Positions 1 to 5,361 of a stretch of DNA of 5,361 nucleotides are shown here, in pieces. Each line of letters opens with the position of its first letter. Positions within the stretch are counted from its first letter, which is position 1. Under the pieces are notes generated by a model, which worked only from the letters and a program-made list of their open reading frames with translations, was not told where the DNA came from and ran no database searches. Source of the stretch: Syntrophomonas sp. (lineage in GTDB: Bacteria; Bacillota; Syntrophomonadia; Syntrophomonadales; Syntrophomonadaceae); the NCBI GenBank assembly GCA_028693695.1, contig JAQUUV010000156.1:1-5361 (forward strand), written 5' to 3'. A program made the position numbers and the translations under genes.

Positions 1-351
1 CAGGAAGACAGAGGGGTTTACCGCCTGAGTAATCATGCTGGGGGAATAGAAGGCGGCATGAGCAATGGGGAAATGATAATAGCCCGAGCGTATATGAAGC
101 CTATTCCTACGCTGTATAAACCACTGGTTAGTGTAAACACAAACCAGTGGGTAGAGCAGAAGGCAGATGTGGAACGCTCTGATATTTGCGCAGTTCCTGC
201 CGCTGGTGTGGTGGGTGAATCCATGATGGCTTATGGGATTGCTGCCGCTTTTCTGGATAAATTCGGCGGTGATTTCATGGGTCAGATCCAAGAGAACTAT
301 GATCGTTATTGTGATTATGTAGAAAAGGTGTGGAAATGGGTAAAAATATAG
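1..351 (+). CDS. aroC: Chorismate synthase, C-terminal part (5' end outside window)
   Basis: This enzyme converts 5-enolpyruvylshikimate-3-phosphate to chorismate, the last shikimate-pathway step, using reduced FMN in the cytoplasm. Only the last 116 codons are present, open from base 1 in frame 1; the family is about 360-390 residues, so about a third is seen. Visible family signatures (numbered from the window edge) are NHAGGIEGGMSNGE at 11-24, the MKPIPTLYKPL block at 32-42 and RSDICAVPAA at 59-68. The last contains the conserved Arg-x-Asp of the active site, and its form is the one seen in Firmicutes-type enzymes rather than the RHDPC form of Escherichia coli. The ATG at 58 is internal, not the start. 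The C-terminus ends in a lysine/tryptophan-rich tail and stops at TAG 349-351, inside the next gene. No frameshift or damaged motif is seen. Identity is very secure. Confidence 0.97.
   Translation, partial: QEDRGVYRLSNHAGGIEGGMSNGEMIIARAYMKPIPTLYKPLVSVNTNQWVEQKADVERSDICAVPAAGVVGESMMAYGIAAAFLDKFGGDFMGQIQENYDRYCDYVEKVWKWVKI
325..330 (+). promoter_or_regulatory. Ribosome binding site deciding the aroK start
   Basis: AAGGTG lies within the aroC coding sequence, five bases before ATG 336. It favours ATG 336 over the in-frame GTG at 330, which overlaps this site and would have only a poor upstream match. Inferred from spacing only. Confidence 0.5.
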
Positions 352-884
352 TCCTAATCGGCTTTATGGGTACGGGTAAAAGCTCAATTGGTATCAGATT
401 GGCACAAAAATTAAAAATGGAGTTTGTGGATATGGACCGTGAGATTGAATCGGTCATTGGCATGTCCATTGCGGAAATATTTAAGCGCTATGGAGAGCTT
501 AGATTTCGTTCGGAGGAGCTTTTGATAGCACGTAAGATGGGAATGCGAGAAGATACTGTTATCGCCACCGGAGGTGGAACTGTTCTAGTAGATGGAAATA
601 TTACTGCTCTGAGAGAAAACGGCATATTAATTTGCCTGGATGCTATCCCTGCAGATATCTTTAATAGGGTTAACCGCAAAAAGGGAACCCGGCCTCTTTT
701 AAAGAAAAATGTTAGCGTAGAAGATATTGAAAGGCTATTACAGGAAAGAGAAGGATTCTATGCCTGCGCGGATATAAGGGTAAACACCAGCGCCAAGAAT
801 ATGGATACGGTTATAAATGACATTTTGCAGGCATTGAATCAGATGGAGCTCGCCGAAAATAGTTGTTTAAGGGTTAATCTATGA
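336..884 (+). CDS. aroK: Shikimate kinase
   Basis: It phosphorylates shikimate at the 3-hydroxyl with ATP, two steps before chorismate, in the cytoplasm. The 182-residue protein has all the family landmarks. The Walker A loop GFMGTGKS is at residues 9-16. The VDMD segment has Asp32 and Asp34 for Mg and shikimate binding. FRSEE has substrate-binding Arg58, and the GGG loop is at 79-81. The lid-region RPLL begins at Arg119, and Arg138 lies in REGFY. ATG 336 was chosen because AAGGTG precedes it at good spacing and the protein then begins MGKNIVLIGF, as is typical; a GTG at 330 would add two residues. It overlaps aroC by 16 bases, implying translational coupling. About 10-12 residues extend past the usual C-terminal helix. 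Family length is about 165-180. aroK versus aroL naming is not distinguishable; aroK is the usual choice in Gram-positives. Confidence 0.95.
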   Translation: MGKNIVLIGFMGTGKSSIGIRLAQKLKMEFVDMDREIESVIGMSIAEIFKRYGELRFRSEELLIARKMGMREDTVIATGGGTVLVDGNITALRENGILICLDAIPADIFNRVNRKKGTRPLLKKNVSVEDIERLLQEREGFYACADIRVNTSAKNMDTVINDILQALNQMELAENSCLRVNL

Positions 885-897
885 TAACGTCAAAGAT

Positions 898-902
898 AGG
901 AG
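898..902 (+). promoter_or_regulatory. Ribosome binding site of nadE
   Basis: AGGAG precedes ATG 913 by ten bases, with an A-run in the spacer. The spacing is slightly long but usable. The alternative in-frame ATG at 925 would lack a better site and would remove the first beta-strand of the nitrilase domain. Confidence 0.5.
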
Positions 903-912
903 CGCAAAAAAA

Positions 913-2562
913 ATGAGAATAACAATGGCTCAATTGAACCCAGTGGTAGGGGACATTACAGGTAACTTGAAAAGGATTACTGAGCTCTGGTCAATTTGCC
1001 ATGCCCAGGAATCGGATTTATTAATATTGTCGGAGTTATTCCTGGTTGGATATCCTCCTCGTGATTTATTAGAGAGATCTGCTTTTATAGATAGAGTCAA
1101 TGCAGCCATTCAAGAACTAATAAAGCTTTCTTTGGACTATACAGGGACAGGCATTCTATTTGGAGCGCCATTGCCTACTGGTAATTCAACCGGTCATAGC
1201 CTATATAATTCTGCTCTATTGATTTACCAGGGGGAAATATTATTGACCCAGCACAAGTCCTTGCTTCCAACTTATGATGTATTTGACGAGGCCAGATATT
1301 TTGAGCCTCCTGCCAGTATTAATACTATAAAATTCAAAGGCCTTAGGCTGGGAATTTCTATTTGCGAGGATGCCTGGAACGATAAGGATTGGTGGCGGGG
1401 TGCGGTTTGCTATAATTTTGATCCAATTAAAGAACTAGCCCAAAAAGGAATTGATTTATTGGTTAATATATCTGCTTCACCCTATTTTATTAATAAGGAA
1501 GACGTAAGATTTCGACTGATGAGTAAGCATGCCAGAAATTATGGTGTGCCTTTGATCTATGTAAATCAGGTGGGCGCTAATGACGAGCTTATCTTTGACG
1601 GTCGTAGTATGTTTATTGATAAAGATGGGAAAATGGTAGTGTTGTTTTCCGCTTTCGAGGAAGATGTGCAGACAATAATCACTGATCAAAAGGGAGAAAG
1701 CGGTAATTATTATCCTCAGAACGATATGCAATCGCTTTATCAATCTCTGGTACTGGGAATCCGTGACTATTTTCGTAAATGCGGTTTTTCCCGGGCGATT
1801 ATTGGTCTTTCCGGAGGAATAGATTCGGCTGTAACAGCTTGCCTAGCGGTAGCTGCATTGGGCAAAGAAAATGTGCTGGGGATATCTATGCCTTCAGTCT
1901 ATTCGTCAGCGGGCAGTGTGGATGATTCGCGCAGCTTGGCTCATAACCTGAATATTGATTTCAAGATTATCTCTATATCTGATATTTTTTCAGCTTACTT
2001 AGGAACCCTAAAAGACCACTTCGCCGGGAAAGAGTCGGATATTACAGAAGAAAATATTCAGGCCCGAATTCGAGGTAATATCCTCATGGCTTTTGCTAAC
2101 AAGTATGGCTCGATGGTTTTATCTACCGGCAATAAAAGTGAAATAGCTGTTGGTTACTGCACTCTATACGGCGACATGTGTGGGGGACTGAGCGTCCTGG
2201 CGGATGTCTCCAAGACGATGGTTTATGAACTTACTGGCTATATTAACCGGGAGCAGGAAGTTATACCTAGGGCGACAGTAGAGAAGGCACCTTCAGCTGA
2301 ATTGAAGCCGGGGCAGAAGGATCAGGATACCTTGCCACCTTATGATGTCTTGGATGCCATTCTAAATTATTATGTTGAAGAAAACTTTTCGGCTGCAGAC
2401 ATCATAGCTCAGGGTTTTGATGCGGAAACGGTCCAGTGGGTAATTAAGACGGTAAATAGAAATGAGTATAAGAGGAAACAAGCGGCACCAGGACTAAAGG
2501 TCAGTTCACGGGCTTTCGGAGCAGGCCGTAGAATGCCTATTGCAGCCCGCTATGATATTTAG
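913..2562 (+). CDS. nadE: Glutamine-dependent NAD+ synthetase
   Basis: It amidates nicotinic acid adenine dinucleotide to NAD+ using ATP and ammonia released from glutamine, the final step of NAD synthesis, in the cytoplasm. The 549-residue protein has two domains. The N-terminal nitrilase-type glutaminase (about 1-255) carries the catalytic triad Glu41 (LSELFLVGYPPRDLL), Lys115 (QHKSLLP) and Cys151 (ISICEDAW). The C-terminal synthetase (about 275-549) carries the ATP-pyrophosphatase loop SGGIDS at 300-305, STGNKSE at 404-410 and the YGDMCGG segment at 419-425. It also has the PSAELKPGQKDQD block at 460-472 and the terminal RRMPIAARY. Length fits the compact bacterial glutamine-using class, unlike the roughly 275-residue ammonia-only NadE. 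Start ATG 913 is supported by AGGAG. It follows aroK by 28 bases, so co-transcription is likely, although its pathway is unrelated to shikimate synthesis. The reading frame is intact and the identity secure. Confidence 0.97.
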   Translation: MRITMAQLNPVVGDITGNLKRITELWSICHAQESDLLILSELFLVGYPPRDLLERSAFIDRVNAAIQELIKLSLDYTGTGILFGAPLPTGNSTGHSLYNSALLIYQGEILLTQHKSLLPTYDVFDEARYFEPPASINTIKFKGLRLGISICEDAWNDKDWWRGAVCYNFDPIKELAQKGIDLLVNISASPYFINKEDVRFRLMSKHARNYGVPLIYVNQVGANDELIFDGRSMFIDKDGKMVVLFSAFEEDVQTIITDQKGESGNYYPQNDMQSLYQSLVLGIRDYFRKCGFSRAIIGLSGGIDSAVTACLAVAALGKENVLGISMPSVYSSAGSVDDSRSLAHNLNIDFKIISISDIFSAYLGTLKDHFAGKESDITEENIQARIRGNILMAFANKYGSMVLSTGNKSEIAVGYCTLYGDMCGGLSVLADVSKTMVYELTGYINREQEVIPRATVEKAPSAELKPGQKDQDTLPPYDVLDAILNYYVEENFSAADIIAQGFDAETVQWVIKTVNRNEYKRKQAAPGLKVSSRAFGAGRRMPIAARYDI

Positions 2563-2585
2563 GGGTCGCTTTGATGGCCCCTAAA
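2558..2585 (+). terminator. Hairpin at the nadE stop codon, possible terminator
   Basis: TTTAGGGGTC at 2558-2567 can pair with GGCCCCTAAA at 2576-2585, giving a ten-pair stem (one G-T pair) and an eight-base loop. The left arm includes the nadE stop codon at 2560-2562. The 3' flank is AACCTAACC, with no run of T on either strand, so it is a weak match to an intrinsic terminator. It could instead be a 3'-end stabiliser. Position after the last gene of the run supports a transcript-end role. Confidence 0.4.
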
Positions 2586-2644
2586 AACCTAACCATGCCT
2601 CTTCCTCTGTCTTGTACCATCCAAAAATTCCTCGTAAATAAAAT

Positions 2645-2654
2645 CCAATATTGT
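2645..2654 (+). repeat. CCAATATTGT repeat, copy 1
   Basis: The ten-base element contains the perfect eight-base palindrome CAATATTG at 2646-2653 and is preceded by ATAAAAT. The same ten bases, preceded by ATAAAA, recur at 2807-2816. It could be a regulator site or chance in AT-rich DNA. Confidence 0.35.
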
Positions 2655-2681
2655 TGTTTCAGGATCCCTTTAGGTGGGAAA

Positions 2682-2711
2682 TTGTTATGGATAAAAAAAT
2701 AATCAAATAAT
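2682..2711 (+). promoter_or_regulatory. Candidate sigma-A-type promoter for the pilus genes
   Basis: TTGTTA at 2682-2687 (four of six to TTGACA) and AATAAT at 2706-2711 (five of six to TATAAT) are separated by 18 bases within very A/T-rich DNA. It would give a leader of roughly 180 bases before the PilB start. Such matches arise easily in AT-rich sequence, so this is a weak call, and several other TAATAT-like hexamers lie nearby. Confidence 0.25.
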
Positions 2712-2806
2712 TTTAGATAAATAAAGGAATAATATGGTTTAATATAGAAATATATACAAACCTGTTAAATGGGCACGGAAAACTTATTGCTAGCATGTTT
2801 ATAAAA

Positions 2807-2816
2807 CCAATATTGT
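2807..2816 (+). repeat. CCAATATTGT repeat, copy 2
   Basis: This is an exact copy of the ten bases at 2645-2654, again with ATAAAA immediately upstream and the palindromic CAATATTG core at 2808-2815. Cores of the two copies are 162 bases apart. It lies about 85 bases before the PilB start, so it would sit in the leader or near the promoter. Confidence 0.35.
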
Positions 2817-2891
2817 AATTGCTCTGCACAGGTGTTAAAGAAGCTAGTTTTGATTAAAGCTATTCTTCGGAGGTTTTGCTTAAACCAGTGC

Positions 2892-2897
2892 AGGAGG
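2892..2897 (+). promoter_or_regulatory. Strong ribosome binding site fixing the pilB start
   Basis: A perfect AGGAGG sits five bases before ATG 2903. It decides against the upstream in-frame TTG at 2876, which would place this motif inside the coding sequence, and against the internal ATG at 2945, which has no properly spaced site. Confidence 0.85.
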
Positions 2898-2902
2898 TAG
2901 AT

Positions 2903-4621
2903 ATGAAAAACAGGTCGGAGAGAGTAAAGGGTGTAGAGCGCAGGATGATAGGGGAAATCCTTATTAGCCGAGGCATTATAACCGAAGAACAACTCCAATC
3001 TGCTCTTCGGAAACAGGTCGTAACAGGTGAAAAATTGGGTAAGATTCTGGTTGAAAGAGGAATCTTAAGCGAACAGCAGCTAATAGAGACTATGGAGTTT
3101 ATGCTGGGAATACCGTTTGTTCATTTGAGTAGTATAAAGATTGATCCCGAAGTTGTGAAGCTCCTAGTTCCACAGATCATCCGCCTTCATAAGATCCTGC
3201 CTATTTCCCGCAAGAAAAACACTATCACTCTAGCGATGGCCGATCCATGGAATCATCAGGCCATTGATGATGTTTGTATGGCAACTGATTTAGAAGTGGT
3301 GCCAGTTTTGGCCAGTGAAAAGGAGATGGATACGGCTATACGCCAGTACCTGGCATTTAGACTGGATCCCAACATGGAAAAAATATTGAGCGAACTTAAG
3401 CAGGGTGGAAGCAAAACCATTCCAAGAATTAAAGAAACGCAGTCACTGCGTGTTGTCGATGATGCTCCCATAATCCGCATGGTGAATTCGATACTGATTC
3501 AGGCCGTACAAGGGCACTGTAGTGATATACATATCGAAGCCCAGGAATTAGATATTAGGGTTAGGTTCCGCGTGGATGGAGAACTTTATGAGGTATTAAC
3601 CTTGCCTAAAATATCGCTGGCGGCAGTCGTTTCTCGGGTTAAAATTATGGCAGGTATGGATATCGCTGAAAAAAGAATTCCACAGGATGGCCGTTTCCGA
3701 ATGATCATTGAGACCCGAGAAGTTGATTTTCGTGTTTCTACCTTACCAACCTCTCATGGAGAAAAGGTGGTAATGCGAGTATTAGATCGAAAGAATGCTA
3801 TTACTCGCATTGATAATTTAGGATTGAGTAGTATAAACAAGGAACGACTACTTTCAGTATCCCGGAGACCTCACGGAATGCTTCTGGTGACCGGTCCTAC
3901 AGGCTCTGGAAAGACATCAACTCTCTATTCCATTCTTGGTGAAATCAACTCTGTGGATAAAAACATTATCACCTTGGAGGATCCCATCGAATATACTCTG
4001 GAAGGTATTAATCAGGTACAGACAAATCCCAAAGCAGGCCTTAGCTTTGCTAGCGGTCTCCGCTCTGTTTTAAGGCAGGACCCCGACATAATAATGGTGG
4101 GGGAGATTCGCGATTACGAGACCGCTCAGTTGGTGGTACAGGCTTCCTTGACCGGGCACCTGGTTTTATCTACTGTGCATACTAACAGCGCTATAGGTAC
4201 AGTTGCTCGTTTAACTGATATGGGTATAGAGGAATATCTGCTTGCTACCTCTCTAGCGGGGGTAGTATCCCAGCGTCTAGTACGTCAACTCTGCGGGAAC
4301 TGTTGCAAAGAATATGCGTTGGATCATGATATTGCTGTTAGGCTTGGTATAGCAGAGGAAAGCGGACAAATATTTTATCGGCCTATTGGCTGCAACATGT
4401 GCAGACAACTTGGATACCAGGGTCGGATAGCTCTACACGAAATAATGATAATGGGTCCGCGGGTGCGCTCTGCAATAAACCGAGGTGATAGCTCAGATGA
4501 TCTGCAAACAGCGGCAGTGGAAGAAGGCATGATTAGCATCAGAGATGACGGTATTGCTAAAGCTAGGCAGGGTTTAACGTCCCTGGAAGAGGTAATGAAA
4601 GTAGTTTTCTTGGGGGCATAA
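2903..4621 (+). CDS. pilB: Type IV pilus assembly ATPase, PilB/GspE family
   Basis: This cytoplasmic hexameric ATPase would drive pilin (or pseudopilin) polymerisation at the inner-membrane platform. The 572-residue protein begins with an MshEN domain (about 15-150). Two 24-residue repeats lie at 15-38 (MIGEIL to RKQ) and 44-67 (KLGKIL to EFM), with a five-residue spacer. A linker follows, then the secretion-ATPase domain from about 180. That domain has arginine-finger candidates Arg277 and Arg292, Walker A GPTGSGKT at 331-338, the Asp box TLEDPIEY at 357-364, Walker B IIMVGE at 396-401 and the His box ending STVHTN at 423-428. The zinc tetracysteine motif is Cys464/Cys467 and Cys497/Cys500. 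The zinc motif and full N-terminus indicate an extension ATPase, not the retraction ATPase PilT. PilC/GspF follows after 64 bases. GspE of a type II secretion system cannot be excluded from this gene alone; pilus assembly is likelier in a Gram-positive lineage. Confidence 0.93.
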   Translation: MKNRSERVKGVERRMIGEILISRGIITEEQLQSALRKQVVTGEKLGKILVERGILSEQQLIETMEFMLGIPFVHLSSIKIDPEVVKLLVPQIIRLHKILPISRKKNTITLAMADPWNHQAIDDVCMATDLEVVPVLASEKEMDTAIRQYLAFRLDPNMEKILSELKQGGSKTIPRIKETQSLRVVDDAPIIRMVNSILIQAVQGHCSDIHIEAQELDIRVRFRVDGELYEVLTLPKISLAAVVSRVKIMAGMDIAEKRIPQDGRFRMIIETREVDFRVSTLPTSHGEKVVMRVLDRKNAITRIDNLGLSSINKERLLSVSRRPHGMLLVTGPTGSGKTSTLYSILGEINSVDKNIITLEDPIEYTLEGINQVQTNPKAGLSFASGLRSVLRQDPDIIMVGEIRDYETAQLVVQASLTGHLVLSTVHTNSAIGTVARLTDMGIEEYLLATSLAGVVSQRLVRQLCGNCCKEYALDHDIAVRLGIAEESGQIFYRPIGCNMCRQLGYQGRIALHEIMIMGPRVRSAINRGDSSDDLQTAAVEEGMISIRDDGIAKARQGLTSLEEVMKVVFLGA

Positions 4622-4674
4622 TTAGTGGGTAGGTAGAAAACATATGGTGGGCATTTAATAACGGTAAGGTTAAC

Positions 4675-4680
4675 GGGGGA
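4675..4680 (+). promoter_or_regulatory. Ribosome binding site supporting a TTG start for pilC
   Basis: GGGGGA, five bases before TTG 4686, is a usable purine-rich site. An in-frame TAA at 4671-4673 bars any earlier start, and the next ATG (4737) has no site in front of it. Confidence 0.6.
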
Positions 4681-4685
4681 GAGTT

Positions 4686-5361
4686 TTGAAATTTGAATAT
4701 CGGGTGAGAGATCAACAGGGTCGGTTGAAAGTCGGTATGCTGGAGGCCGAACATAAGCACATTGTAATTGAAAGCCTGTTAGGCCAGGGATACTATATAG
4801 TCCGATTAAAAGAGGTGCAGACAGTAAGCAGGGATCTGCTATTCAATTTTAATCTATACGACTTAAAAAAGGTGGGGAATCGCGACCTGGTAACTCTAAC
4901 CCGGCAATTGTCCACCATGTTGGCGGCAGGGCTATCTATACTGCGCTGTTTTAAAATTTTGGAAGAACAGACTGCCAATAAAAGGCTGAAAAATGCGGTT
5001 CTTAAAATCCGAGAGGACATTGAGGCCGGACTGGCTCTATGGGAGGCGTTTGCCAATCATCCCAGGATTTTCTCGAAGATATACATAAGTATGGTAAGGG
5101 CCGGGGAATTGGGAGGAGTTATGGAAATAGTCTTGGAGCGACTCAGTTATCATCTGGAGAGGGAGCAGGAGATTAATTCTAAGCTAAAGTCAGCCTCAAT
5201 ATACCCTTTGATTGTCGCGACTTTTGCCATTCTGGTGATATTTTTTATAATTACCTTCGTAATGCCCATATTTGTGGGCATGTTTCAGTCTTCAGGGGTA
5301 CGGTTACCTATGCCTACTCTAATTCTATTGGGAATGGGAACTTTTATAGGAAAATGGTGGA
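4686..5361 (+). CDS. pilC: Type IV pilus inner-membrane platform protein, PilC/GspF family (3' end outside window)
   Basis: This polytopic membrane protein is the platform on which the PilB-type ATPase acts during pilus assembly. 225 codons are visible of a family length of about 400, and the frame is open to the right edge. The start is TTG 4686, read as Met. It gives the typical opening KFEYRVRDQQGRLKVGMLEA, in which an F-x-Y-x-x-x-D-x-x-G pattern marks the family. A cytoplasmic F domain follows from about residue 65, with the conserved RQLSTMLAAGLSI stretch at 73-85 and MVRAGELGG at 136-144. Residues about 172-197 form the first membrane helix, ending in VMPIF, and a second hydrophobic stretch starts near 209 at the edge. 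It lies 64 bases after pilB on the same strand, with no terminator between, so it is probably in the same operon. GspF of a secretion system is the alternative name. Confidence 0.92.
   Translation, partial: MKFEYRVRDQQGRLKVGMLEAEHKHIVIESLLGQGYYIVRLKEVQTVSRDLLFNFNLYDLKKVGNRDLVTLTRQLSTMLAAGLSILRCFKILEEQTANKRLKNAVLKIREDIEAGLALWEAFANHPRIFSKIYISMVRAGELGGVMEIVLERLSYHLEREQEINSKLKSASIYPLIVATFAILVIFFIITFVMPIFVGMFQSSGVRLPMPTLILLGMGTFIGKWW

Larger units (their letters stand above)
2563..2902 (+). other. AT-rich intergenic region upstream of the pilus genes
   Basis: These 340 bases hold no credible coding region. Short open frames here lack ribosome binding sites and any recognisable protein. The stretch from about 2690 to 2760 is extremely A+T-rich, as expected near a promoter. 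A pyrimidine-rich segment (2598-2613) follows the nadE hairpin. Two CCAATATTGT repeats and one promoter candidate are listed separately. I see no match by eye to a tRNA or a known riboswitch core. It probably contains the promoter and untranslated leader of the PilB/PilC genes. Confidence 0.6.

Noticed and set aside
1477..1743. Minus-strand open frame of 88 codons inside nadE
   Set aside because: It lies wholly within a conserved domain-bearing gene on the other strand and has no recognisable protein features.
2604..2613. CCTCTGTCTT, the inverse of AAGACAGAGG at 5-14
   Set aside because: A single ten-base inverted match between conserved aroC coding sequence and a pyrimidine-rich gap is expected by chance in a window of this size.
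2771..2791. Sigma-54-like promoter elements (GGGCAC and TTGC)
   Set aside because: The GG and GC dinucleotides are five bases too far apart for the strict -24/-12 spacing that sigma-54 requires.
2876..2902. Extension of pilB to the upstream TTG
   Set aside because: It would put a perfect AGGAGG inside the coding region, and the extra nine residues resemble nothing in the family.
2563..2902. Cyclic-di-GMP riboswitch upstream of pilB
   Set aside because: I could not find the conserved GEMM core segments or a convincing set of paired helices by eye, so it is left as a search to run rather than a feature.
2765..2998. Minus-strand open frame of 77 codons across the intergenic gap and pilB start
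   Set aside because: It overlaps the well-supported pilB start, shows no recognisable domain and has a composition typical of antisense frames.
4659..4676. Two TAACGG copies in the pilB-pilC gap
   Set aside because: Six-base repeats this close occur by chance, and the second merges into the ribosome binding site of pilC.

Overview
The window looks like ordinary chromosomal DNA from a Gram-positive-lineage anaerobe, most likely a Clostridia member of the Syntrophomonas/Peptococcaceae type. This is inferred, not measured. The reasons are the Firmicutes-style chorismate synthase C-terminus (RSDICAVPAA), moderately AT-rich coding DNA, strong AGGAGG-type ribosome binding sites, GTG/TTG start usage, and shikimate-pathway genes sitting next to a type IV pilus cluster, an arrangement I recall from Clostridia. 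All recognised genes lie on the + strand.

Region 1 (1-2562) is a compact metabolic run. It holds the 3' third of chorismate synthase (aroC, cut by the left edge), shikimate kinase (aroK, overlapping the aroC end by 16 bases) and, after a 28-base gap, a full-length glutamine-dependent NAD+ synthetase (nadE). The first two catalyse steps of aromatic amino acid precursor synthesis; the third makes NAD+ from deamido-NAD+. Tight spacing suggests co-transcription. A GC-rich hairpin without a clear U-tract overlaps the nadE stop codon and may end or protect the transcript.

Region 2 (2563-2902) is a 340-base, strongly AT-rich gap with no credible gene. It contains a weak sigma-A-like promoter candidate and two copies of CCAATATTGT, each with a palindromic CAATATTG core. 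It probably carries the promoter and leader of the downstream pilus genes.

Region 3 (2903-5361) begins a type IV pilus/type II secretion-like cluster. It has a complete PilB/GspE-family assembly ATPase with an N-terminal MshEN domain, followed after 64 bases by a PilC/GspF-family inner-membrane platform protein. The latter starts at TTG and runs off the right edge. The ATPase would power pilin polymerisation through the platform protein.

I found no mobile element, CRISPR array, RNA gene or evident new system. The most interesting point is that the MshEN domain keeps its two-motif, five-residue-spacer architecture while key positions of the cyclic-di-GMP-binding consensus are substituted.
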